From an uncultured Succinatimonas sp. (GTDB taxonomy: Bacteria > Pseudomonadota > Gammaproteobacteria > Enterobacterales > Succinivibrionaceae), in contig CAJKNC010000086.1 of the NCBI GenBank assembly GCA_905201175.1, positions 1 through 6,603 on the forward strand: a stretch of DNA of 6,603 bases, in the 5' to 3' direction. How positions within the stretch are numbered: position 1 is the first letter of the stretch; each line of letters opens with the position of its first letter. Position numbers and translations under genes: made by a program. Of the stretch, positions 1 to 5,681 are shown piece by piece. Below the pieces are notes generated by a model. It made no database searches. It was not told the origin of the DNA and worked only from the letters and a program-made list of their open reading frames with translations.

Positions 1-60
1 GATCACATTTGAATTTTTGTGATATAGTTCACGTACTCCTTATGTTTGTTTGATTATTCA
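1..60. other. Left-edge stretch without a recognisable gene
   Basis: No convincing coding sequence is visible. One + frame is open from base 3 to a TGA at 51-53 and could be the last codons of an upstream gene, but 16 codons are too few to recognise anything. The terminator that follows directly shows that a + strand transcript comes in from the left. A CRP-like dyad at 18-33 is listed separately. Confidence 0.4.
18..33. promoter_or_regulatory. CRP-like palindromic site
   Basis: The sequence TGTGA-N6-TCACG matches nine of the ten core bases of the Escherichia coli CRP consensus TGTGA-N6-TCACA. It sits upstream of a terminator and about 390 bases from the dolP start, so it cannot act on dolP by the usual geometry. 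It could serve a promoter lying to the left, or it could be a chance match. The pattern is seen; binding is inference. Confidence 0.25.
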
Positions 61-95
61 TCCCCTAGACCTAATAGGTTCAGGGGATTTTTTTT
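61..95 (+). terminator. Rho-independent terminator of the upstream unit
   Basis: A stem of six pairs (TCCCCT with AGGGGA) is followed by one A-C mismatch, a G-U pair and four more pairs (ACCT with AGGT), closing on a three-base loop at 73-75. Eight T residues follow at 88-95. This is a classic intrinsic terminator for transcription on the + strand. The other strand has no T-run after the stem, so it works in one direction. It separates dolP from whatever lies to the left. Confidence 0.9.
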
Positions 96-174
96 AGCTA
101 AATCTTAATTTCAGCAATTTGTTTAAAGTTAAATTTACAATCAGCTTATAATTATTGAGAAATTTTTTTAATCA

Positions 175-203
175 TGGTTATATTGTTTATTAAGCAATAT
201 AAT
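175..203 (+). promoter_or_regulatory. Candidate sigma-70 promoter for dolP
   Basis: A perfect -10 hexamer TATAAT lies at 198-203, with a weak -35 (TGGTTA, three of six matches) at 175-180 and a 17-base spacer. A second TATAAT at 147-152 has an even poorer -35. The stretch 96-421 has no supportable gene, only chance ORFs of 21 codons or fewer, so a promoter must lie in it if the terminator at 61-95 is efficient. It is very AT-rich, so either hexamer may be accidental. Confidence 0.35.
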
Positions 204-262
204 TTGCTGCTTAGTATATTTGTTAGGAACAATCTTTAAGCAAAGTTATGCCGAAGATTGCT

Positions 263-281
263 CTTAATTTAATAAATTAAG
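263..281. repeat. 19-base perfect palindrome in the dolP upstream region
   Basis: CTTAATTTA and TAAATTAAG are exact inverted copies around a single central A (272). This could be an operator for a dimeric regulator or simply a result of high AT content. It lies 60 bases downstream of the TATAAT at 198-203, inside the presumed 5' leader. No regulator is encoded nearby. Confidence 0.35.
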
Positions 282-327
282 CATTATTTAAAGATCTTAG
301 CTAAAATATTACATGAATATTGAGTAG

Positions 328-394
328 ATGGCTGTAAACCAAATCTATTTAATAAAGCAGCCCCCGATTTAATATCAGCGCAAGTAGGGGGTGC
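328..394 (+). promoter_or_regulatory. Structured 5' leader of dolP with two overlapping hairpins
   Basis: GGCTG at 330-334 can pair with CAGCC at 358-362. Alternatively GCA-G-CCCCC at 357-365 can pair with GGGGGTGC at 387-394, with one bulged G. Both use bases 358-362, so only one can form at a time. The second stem ends ten bases before the ribosome binding site of dolP. A 14-codon ORF starts at 328 and ends at 372, with two Pro codons inside the stem. The pairings are visible; a regulatory switch is inference, and no known riboswitch class is recognised. Confidence 0.3.
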
Positions 395-404
395 ATTTTC
401 ATTT

Positions 405-410
405 AGAGGA
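405..410 (+). promoter_or_regulatory. Ribosome binding site of dolP
   Basis: AGAGGA lies 11 bases before the ATG at 422 but overlaps the ATG at 410, which it therefore cannot serve. This favours 422 as the start. The spacing is a little long, so initiation at 422 may be moderate. The next ATG at 425 is possible but still further away. Confidence 0.5.
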
Positions 411-421
411 TGTACCTGAAG

Positions 422-1204
422 ATGATGAAAACAGTTTATAAGCGTTATGCCTTAGTATTAGCACTAAGTGCCGCTATGCCATTAATGTTAAACGGCTGTA
501 TTACAGCAATGGTTGCCGGCGGTACTGCAGGAACCGCTGCAATTATTGGATCCGATAGTCGTACTGTAGACAGACAGATGTATGATGAGCAAATTGAACA
601 GGATGCGATCAATATTTTAACTAATGACAGAAGGCGTTCTGATAGCAAGGTTTTCCATGTAGAAGCTATTGCTGTTAATGGTAATTTGCTTTTGGCAGGC
701 GAAACTACTGATACTGAATATTTAAATTGGTGTATTGGCGAGATTAAGAAGGTGCAGTATCTGCGCAAGGTTTATAACTATGTACAGAATAAGCCGCCGG
801 TATCATCCTCTGTAACAGCAAATGATGCATTTATAACTTCTAAGGTAAAATCAGCTTTGCTTTTTGGTGAAAAGATTAATTCTGGCCGCTTTAAAGTATT
901 TACTGAAGATTCCACTGTTTATCTTTTAGGCTATGTCACCAAAGACGAATCGGTACGAGCTATCAATCAAGTCCGCAAAATCAGCGGCGTGAAGAGAATC
1001 GTGCACATTTTTGATTATATGAGCACAACAGCGAATTCATCTTCACCAGTAACAGTTGTTAATGATAATTCCTCTTCAAGCGTTAAATATCAGCCGCAGA
1101 CCTCTAGTACGTCTTATGCTCAGGAAGTACAGGGAAGTGTTGATAATGGCGGCGCTGTTTTGTTAGAGGATGACGATTTATTAGCTCCAGCACAGGTCAA
1201 TTAG
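422..1204 (+). CDS. dolP: DolP/YraP-like outer-membrane lipoprotein with two BON domains
   Basis: In E. coli, DolP (YraP) is an outer-membrane lipoprotein that binds anionic phospholipid, gathers at division sites and supports envelope integrity and the BAM machinery. Counting from the ATG at 422, a basic start and hydrophobic segment lead to the lipobox LNGC with the lipidated Cys at residue 26. BON domain 1 spans roughly 51-122 and BON domain 2 roughly 132-201, ending in GVKRIVHIFDYM, close to the end of E. coli DolP. The BON2 stretch NDAFITSKVKSALL aligns with the E. coli helix carrying the phospholipid-binding Trp, but has Phe at that place. A further 58 residues, Ser-rich then acidic, follow BON2 and are absent from the 191-residue E. 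coli protein. An ATG at 410 is in frame, but the ribosome binding site abuts it, so 422 was chosen. The gene probably leads an operon with the next two. Confidence 0.85.
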   Translation: MMKTVYKRYALVLALSAAMPLMLNGCITAMVAGGTAGTAAIIGSDSRTVDRQMYDEQIEQDAINILTNDRRRSDSKVFHVEAIAVNGNLLLAGETTDTEYLNWCIGEIKKVQYLRKVYNYVQNKPPVSSSVTANDAFITSKVKSALLFGEKINSGRFKVFTEDSTVYLLGYVTKDESVRAINQVRKISGVKRIVHIFDYMSTTANSSSPVTVVNDNSSSSVKYQPQTSSTSYAQEVQGSVDNGGAVLLEDDDLLAPAQVN

Positions 1205-1216
1205 AGTAATACAATC

Positions 1217-2845
1217 ATGTCGCAAAGATCGTCGCTGTATTTTCTTGATGTTTGTCTGCCGAATGAAAACGAGCCGAACTTAAGTGTAGAGATGGGAATT
1301 TTACGCTGGTCAGCTAAGCGTGATGATCGCCCTGAAGTTTATGTGCACACTTATCTAAGGCCGCAGCTTATCAATCGTGTTCGTTGGACTAATGTAGCTT
1401 CAATGGGTATTGATAAGCAGAAGATCGTTGACAATAAGAGGCTGCCGACTATCAGTGACATGATAGATGCCGATTTTCTTAAGTATCGGCATGTGGTTTG
1501 CTTTAATGCTGAATTAGAGCCATGGTCGAAGCTTACAGCTCAGTCATCTGAGGTTATAAGCATTACTTCTTTGTGGAAAGAAGTTTTTGCAAAGAATAAA
1601 AAAGCCTTAGAGTGTAATCACAGCTTAAATTCAATGCTTGAATTTTTAGGCATTCCTCAGCGTGATGATGATAATAAGAATTTTCCGGCTCTTTTGTTAA
1701 GACTGCATGCAATGGCGGCTATGTGGTTTGTCTTAGATAATCTTAGAAATCCGGCAAATTCACGCAATATTAATTTTGCAAAGCAGTGCTCTTTTATCTG
1801 GCCTTTGCCTAAGTTTGAAGATCAATGGTTTGATAATAATCCGCAAAGCTTCAGTGACTTAAGTCAAGAGCAAATAAAAGGCTTCTTTTCAAATAATTTA
1901 TGTCTGCGCTTAAATTGGAATAATTTGAGCATGTATGCTCATGACTGGGTATATAACCGTCAGCAGCATTTTATACAGTCAGATCTTGTCGGAGCAAAAG
2001 AGCTTGCAGATTATATCTTCAATAAGCTTTTAAGCTTCAGAGTAAAATTGTGGCTTCTGATTTTTTATGCCTTATATGAGCATAAGATTAATTATTCTCG
2101 AGAAATAGCATTAAAAGGCGGAAATTTTGAAGCTTTGTCATCGGCAATTAAGGAAAATTTCTCGCATTTTATTATTGCGCATCTAGATGACTTTTTAAAT
2201 GATAAGCAAAAGCTGCATTTAGTTTCATCATTAGTTTCTCAAAGTCTTGAGGAAAAAGACAAGGCCTCTTTTACTCATTATGATTTTTATGAGTGTGCGA
2301 AATCTGGACCAGATAAGCCTGTATATTTTTGCTACAGCTCAGGGCCTGAGCATACTAACTATAAATGTTTTTATGAGATCCGCGATGCTGTCCAGAATAT
2401 TCGCTATAGACGCTATACCATTTATGGGCAGGGTGAAGATCGTGCCTTATGCGTAGATTTTGTAAACAAGGCCTTAAGAAGCTTTATGGCTGAAACTAAA
2501 AATCCTTTTTCATCTTTCTGGGTAACTCCAGAACTGAGATTATGGATACAATTTATTACAGGAATTTCTTGGGCTGATTATACTCGACCTACAAAGATGG
2601 GAGATGATCAGCAGATTTTGACCTATCGCCGTAATCTTGCGCATGTCATGGAGGAGGCAAATAGTAAATATTTGCAGAAGCTTAAACAAAACCTTGTTGA
2701 AGCAATTGAATCGATCAATAACAATGAAGGCTATGATATGCCGCCTAAATGTTTTAATTTTCAAGGTACTTCTATTGAAATAGAAACTTGTAAGCGAAAC
2801 AAAAAGGGCTTATTGAAGCGTTTGTTTAGCTTTTCATTAAATTAA
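1217..2845 (+). CDS. Degenerate DnaQ-like (DEDDh) exonuclease-fold protein, function unknown
   Basis: I do not recognise a named family. The first 177 residues follow the order of a 3'-5' exonuclease domain. An Exo I-like strand, SLYFLDVC, keeps Asp11 but has Cys13 where the catalytic Glu belongs. A segment resembling the usual MGI-x-K linker comes next (63-67). An Exo II-like motif, VCFNAELE, has Glu101 at the usual Asp position. An Exo III-like helix near 156-176 appears to have Phe156 and Leu161 where His and Asp are expected. Nuclease activity is therefore doubtful. Residues 180-540 are helix-rich with several Trp and no recognised motif, and the last 18 are basic (CKRNKKGLLKRL). There is no signal peptide or membrane segment, so it should be cytoplasmic. 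It starts 12 bases after dolP, with only a weak AGAG ahead of its ATG that overlaps the dolP stop, which suggests coupling. Confidence 0.6.
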   Translation: MSQRSSLYFLDVCLPNENEPNLSVEMGILRWSAKRDDRPEVYVHTYLRPQLINRVRWTNVASMGIDKQKIVDNKRLPTISDMIDADFLKYRHVVCFNAELEPWSKLTAQSSEVISITSLWKEVFAKNKKALECNHSLNSMLEFLGIPQRDDDNKNFPALLLRLHAMAAMWFVLDNLRNPANSRNINFAKQCSFIWPLPKFEDQWFDNNPQSFSDLSQEQIKGFFSNNLCLRLNWNNLSMYAHDWVYNRQQHFIQSDLVGAKELADYIFNKLLSFRVKLWLLIFYALYEHKINYSREIALKGGNFEALSSAIKENFSHFIIAHLDDFLNDKQKLHLVSSLVSQSLEEKDKASFTHYDFYECAKSGPDKPVYFCYSSGPEHTNYKCFYEIRDAVQNIRYRRYTIYGQGEDRALCVDFVNKALRSFMAETKNPFSSFWVTPELRLWIQFITGISWADYTRPTKMGDDQQILTYRRNLAHVMEEANSKYLQKLKQNLVEAIESINNNEGYDMPPKCFNFQGTSIEIETCKRNKKGLLKRLFSFSLN

Positions 2846-2881
2846 AGTTCTGCGCTTAAAGCCTGGCGTATAGGTATTCTT

Positions 2882-3676
2882 ATGAAATTTTTTCAAATAA
2901 TTGAGGCATTAGGCTTATTAGCTTTTGCCTCTTTTTCCGTTAATGCAGCAGAGATTTACGGCAGTTATGCAAATGGCTGTATCCGCGGAGCTCAGGAATT
3001 AAGGCCTGCTGATAATTTTCAAATTCAGGTATGGGGACAAGGGCGTAATTATGGCCATCCTGAATTGATATCTTATGTAAATACATTAGCAAAAAGGGTT
3101 ACGCATAATAAGTTGCCTAGTTTGTTAGTAGGAGATCTGTCCTTGCGCTATGGCGGACCTTTTGGAAAGGGATCATCTCATGGCAGTCATAATACAGGTC
3201 TTGATGTAGATATTTCCTTTGATTCATCAAGTCCAAGAAAAAGCTCTTACGAATTGTCTCATCCTAAGGACGTATATTTAGTTGATTCTAAGCAAAGACC
3301 TACTAAAAATTTTGATATCAATAAAGTTAAGCTTATTTATTTAGCTGCAATTGATGACAGAGTTGAGCGTATTTTTGTAGCTCCAGGAATTAAGCGCGGC
3401 TTATGTCAAAGCTTTAAAGGAAAAGATCGCTCCTGGCTGTCAAAAATCAGGCCTTGGTTTGGTCATAGAGCTCATATGCATGTAAGGCTAAAATGTCCTA
3501 AAGACAGTCCTAACTGTATAGCTCAGGATCCTGTTCCTGCAGGAGACGGCTGCGGCTATGAATTAGCATCATGGTTTGAGCCTCCTAAGCCCGTTGCTAA
3601 AAGTCAGAAGCCTAAGACAGCTAAAAAGCCTAAGGTTCTGCCTGCACAGTGCAAGGCTGTGCTGCAGGGCAGATAA
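2882..3676 (+). CDS. mepA: Penicillin-insensitive murein endopeptidase MepA
   Basis: MepA is a periplasmic LAS-family zinc peptidase that cuts the D-Ala-meso-DAP cross-links (and LD links) between peptidoglycan strands. At 264 residues it is near the 274 of E. coli MepA and similar throughout. A signal peptide ends at about residue 22-23 (VNAA). Zinc ligands by comparison are His103 and Asp110, in SHNTGLDVDI, and His200, in HRAHMHVRL. The six cysteines 33, 175, 205, 212, 224 and 257 match the three disulfides of the E. coli enzyme (33-257, 175-224, 205-212), consistent with an oxidising periplasm. SWFEPPKP near 230 is also conserved. The C-terminal part is Lys/Pro rich (KPKTAKKPKV). A weak AGG lies seven bases before the ATG. 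The gene follows the exonuclease-like gene after 36 bases without a terminator. It is convergent with the TRAP operon. Confidence 0.95.
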   Translation: MKFFQIIEALGLLAFASFSVNAAEIYGSYANGCIRGAQELRPADNFQIQVWGQGRNYGHPELISYVNTLAKRVTHNKLPSLLVGDLSLRYGGPFGKGSSHGSHNTGLDVDISFDSSSPRKSSYELSHPKDVYLVDSKQRPTKNFDINKVKLIYLAAIDDRVERIFVAPGIKRGLCQSFKGKDRSWLSKIRPWFGHRAHMHVRLKCPKDSPNCIAQDPVPAGDGCGYELASWFEPPKPVAKSQKPKTAKKPKVLPAQCKAVLQGR

Positions 3677-3683
3677 AAGTTTT

Positions 3684-3770
3684 CTTATTAAGAAATAAGC
3701 TTAGATTTTCTTAGGTAAATATAAATTGAATATTTAGATTAATTGAAAGCTGCATATGCATAATTGCAGC
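3684..3770 (+). terminator. Possible weak terminator structures after mepA
   Basis: Two small hairpins follow mepA. CTTATT (3684-3689) pairs with AATAAG (3694-3699) on a four-base loop, followed by the T-rich stretch TTAGATTTTCTT. GCTGCA (3749-3754) pairs with TGCAGC (3765-3770) on a ten-base loop, without a T-run. Neither is a strong terminator; the 12-bp hairpin further right may also stop mepA transcripts. Confidence 0.3.
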
Positions 3771-3779
3771 GTATAAATT

Positions 3780-3828
3780 ATTTAAATAAAATTTGTGGTG
3801 CAAAATAAAAAAAACAGCACCACAAATT
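3780..3828 (-). terminator. Terminator of the TRAP operon in the convergent gap
   Basis: AATTTGTGGTGC (3790-3801) and GCACCACAAATT (3817-3828) form a perfect 12-bp stem with a 15-base loop, five bases past the dctM stop codon. On the - strand the stem runs into TTATTT after its AATT end, a T-rich tail typical of an intrinsic terminator. On the + strand the downstream sequence is moderately T-rich, so it may also stop transcripts from mepA. The loop holds a run of eight T on the - strand, which is uncommon. Confidence 0.75.
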
Positions 3829-3833
3829 AGTTT

Positions 3834-5117
3834 CTATTTATAGATAAGATCTGGTAAGAAGGTTATAAGGCTTGGTATAAAAACAAGAAGCAATTGTGCT
3901 AATAGCATTGAAAAAACAAATGGCAAAATAGCTACAGATAGTTTAGAAATGCTTGTTCCTGTAATGCCTTGCGCTACAAATAAATTTACGCCTACAGGAG
4001 GAGTAATTAATCCAAGCTCAGTGCCAATTATAAGAATAATGCCAAAGTGGATCGGGGATACTCCTAATTCTGCTAATATAGGAAGAAATAAAGGAGTGTA
4101 AATTAGGATCTGGGCTGCAGTTTCAATAAACATTCCTGATATTAATACCAATACTACAAAACAGCAAAGTATAACTGTAGCATTATCAGTAACGGCAAGA
4201 ATGGCTTTACCAATCATTGTAGGCACTTGCATCATTGTTGTATAGCGGGCAAAGGCAGTAGCAAAGCCTAGAATAATAATTACCGTGCCTGTTGTAATTG
4301 CAGATTTAACGATAATTGGCACTATATCTTTTAGCTTTAGTTCCTTGTGAACAAAGAGACCGATTATAAAGGCGTAAATTACTGCAACTATTGAAGCCTC
4401 TGTTGCTGTAAAAAGGCCGCTGTAGATACCTCCTAAAATAATAATGGGAGTTAAAAGAGCCCAGATAGCTTCTTTAAAGGTTCTCCATACATTTGCAAGA
4501 GAAACCTTTTGCTGATCTCCTCTATAGCCTCTTTTTTTGGAAATAATATATACAATTATAATCAGACCACAGCCTACGATGGCTCCGGGAATGAATCCTG
4601 CGGTAAATATTTCCCCAATTGATACTTCGGCCGTAACTGCATAAATAATCATTGGAATTGAAGGAGGAATTAAAATACCCAAAGAGCCAGAAGCTGATGT
4701 CAATGCTCCAGAAAATTCAGCACTATATCCTTTTCTAATCATAGAAGGAATCATCATTGAGCCGATGGCTGCTACAGTAGCCGGAGAAGAGCCGGATATG
4801 GCGGCAAAGAACATACAGGCCATAACAGTGACAATTCCAAGACCTCCTGCGATATTGCCAATTAAAGAGGAGGCAAAATTTACAAGCCGCATTGACAGGC
4901 CGCCAGTTTCCATGAGAAAGCCTGTCAAAATAAACATTGGAATGGCAAGATAGGTATAGTTATCAAGGCCTGAAAAACACATCTGCGCTACGAAGCCTAT
5001 GGGAATATCGCTTATAAAGAGGGCTCCGGTTATAGACAAGCCTATAGATATAGCAATTGGGAAACCAATCAATAGGGCAAAAACAAAAATGCCCATCATA
5101 TAAAGAAAAGATTCCAT
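3834..5117 (-). CDS. dctM: TRAP transporter large permease subunit (DctM family)
   Basis: This is the large inner-membrane subunit of a tripartite ATP-independent periplasmic transporter, which carries the substrate across the membrane using an ion (usually sodium) gradient. It has 427 residues, the usual family length, and is almost entirely hydrophobic, with about a dozen membrane segments and re-entrant hairpins. Family motifs are clear: FFAAISGSSPATVAAIGSMM at 103-122, GILIPPSIPMIIYA at 147-160, GLFTATEASIVAVIYA at 234-249 and ELGLITPPVGVNLF at 367-380. The two PP turns are typical of the ion-transporter fold. Its GGAG (5123-5126) overlaps the last codons of dctQ, whose stop lies two bases ahead of this ATG, so translation is probably coupled. 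Substrate cannot be read from this subunit. Confidence 0.95.
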   Translation of the reverse strand: MESFLYMMGIFVFALLIGFPIAISIGLSITGALFISDIPIGFVAQMCFSGLDNYTYLAIPMFILTGFLMETGGLSMRLVNFASSLIGNIAGGLGIVTVMACMFFAAISGSSPATVAAIGSMMIPSMIRKGYSAEFSGALTSASGSLGILIPPSIPMIIYAVTAEVSIGEIFTAGFIPGAIVGCGLIIIVYIISKKRGYRGDQQKVSLANVWRTFKEAIWALLTPIIILGGIYSGLFTATEASIVAVIYAFIIGLFVHKELKLKDIVPIIVKSAITTGTVIIILGFATAFARYTTMMQVPTMIGKAILAVTDNATVILCCFVVLVLISGMFIETAAQILIYTPLFLPILAELGVSPIHFGIILIIGTELGLITPPVGVNLFVAQGITGTSISKLSVAILPFVFSMLLAQLLLVFIPSLITFLPDLIYK

Positions 5118-5119
5118 TT

Positions 5120-5617
5120 TTACTCCAAATTGTCTGTTTCTTTTTGTTTAGTGATTTTAGAAAAATCTTGGCCGATATTTACAAGAACTCTCAGAGCCAT
5201 AAGAGTAAAGGTGATAGGGATAATCAAATAAATTACGCCCATGTCATACTCAAGCACAGGTGTTGTAGTACCAAAGGCTTCTTCTGCTACTAAATAGCCT
5301 TCATAGGCAATTAAAAGATTAAATAAGCACCAGCTTATATTTACAAAAAAGTCTAAAAATAAACGTTTTTTGCCGTGTATAAAGTTATCAATAATTTCAA
5401 CTCTTACGTGGCGGCGATGGGCAATTGCTAATGAGGCTGAGATGTAAACTAGGGCAATAAAAACATAGCGGGATAACTCTTCGGTCCAATCTAGAGCAAT
5501 GGGAATAATGCCAAAACGAGAGATAACCTGCAATGTGCCAAATAGAATCATCAGCGTAAATAAAACAACGGCTATGCACTCTTCAGTTTTATTCCAAATG
5601 AAATATAAAACTTTCAT
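5120..5617 (-). CDS. dctQ: TRAP transporter small permease subunit (DctQ family)
   Basis: This small inner-membrane subunit packs against DctM and helps dock the binding protein. Four membrane segments are visible at about 14-36, 52-66, 87-108 and 127-147. The family signature W-TEELSRY at 44-51 is present, followed by a basic loop (HRRHVRVEII at 67-76). The length of 165 residues is normal. The start is set at the ATG at 5617 because a strong GGAG lies six bases before it. A longer reading from a TTG at 5629 would place that GGAG inside the coding sequence. A stem-loop separates this gene from dctP. Compared with dctP its expression is probably lowered by that structure. Confidence 0.92.
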   Translation of the reverse strand: MKVLYFIWNKTEECIAVVLFTLMILFGTLQVISRFGIIPIALDWTEELSRYVFIALVYISASLAIAHRRHVRVEIIDNFIHGKKRLFLDFFVNISWCLFNLLIAYEGYLVAEEAFGTTTPVLEYDMGVIYLIIPITFTLMALRVLVNIGQDFSKITKQKETDNLE

Positions 5618-5623
5618 ACAAGT

Positions 5624-5627
5624 CTCC
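5624..5627 (-). promoter_or_regulatory. Ribosome binding site that decides the dctQ start
   Basis: GGAG on the - strand lies six bases before the ATG at 5617. It falls inside the first codons of the alternative TTG start at 5629, which has no binding site of its own apart from the U-run of the upstream hairpin. This supports 5617. Confidence 0.75.
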
Positions 5628-5634
5628 AAAGCAC

Positions 5635-5670
5635 AAAAAAGGGTAATGATATAAAAAGTGCATTACCCTT
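5635..5670 (-). terminator. Intercistronic stem-loop with U-run between dctP and dctQ
   Basis: On the - strand AAGGGTAATG (5670-5661) pairs perfectly with CATTACCCTT (5648-5639) around a 12-base loop, and the stem runs into six T (5640-5635). It lies 11 bases after the dctP stop and about 18 before the dctQ start. It has the form of an intrinsic terminator. Since dctQM seem to have no other promoter, it probably works as a leaky terminator or an mRNA 3' stabiliser, giving more binding protein than permease. Confidence 0.8.
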
Positions 5671-5681
5671 ATGTTTAATAA

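Noticed and set aside
174..239. 21-codon ORF in the region upstream of dolP
   Set aside because: There is no ribosome binding site, the composition is AT-rich and random-looking, and it lies over the presumed promoter.
226..255. Sigma-E-like promoter (GGAAC at 226-230) ahead of dolP, since E. coli yraP belongs to the sigma-E regulon
   Set aside because: No matching -10 (TCAAA or TCTGA type) lies at the right distance. The best candidate, CCGAA at 251-255, is poor and about two bases too far.
445..768. 107-codon ORF on the - strand inside dolP
   Set aside because: It lies opposite a gene with clear family similarity and its translation has no recognisable features.
2540..2764. 74-codon ORF on the - strand inside the exonuclease-like gene
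   Set aside because: It is a shadow of the long + strand frame, with no ribosome binding site or similarity seen.
1217..2845. Calling the 542-residue protein exonuclease I (SbcB)
   Set aside because: The order of N-terminal motifs is similar, but the catalytic residues are missing and the C-terminal part does not resemble the SbcB SH3-like and helical domains that I can recall.
3749..3770. GCTGCA/TGCAGC inverted repeat as a regulatory site
   Set aside because: It lies between two gene ends in convergent orientation, so an operator role is unlikely. It was kept only as a possible weak terminator structure.
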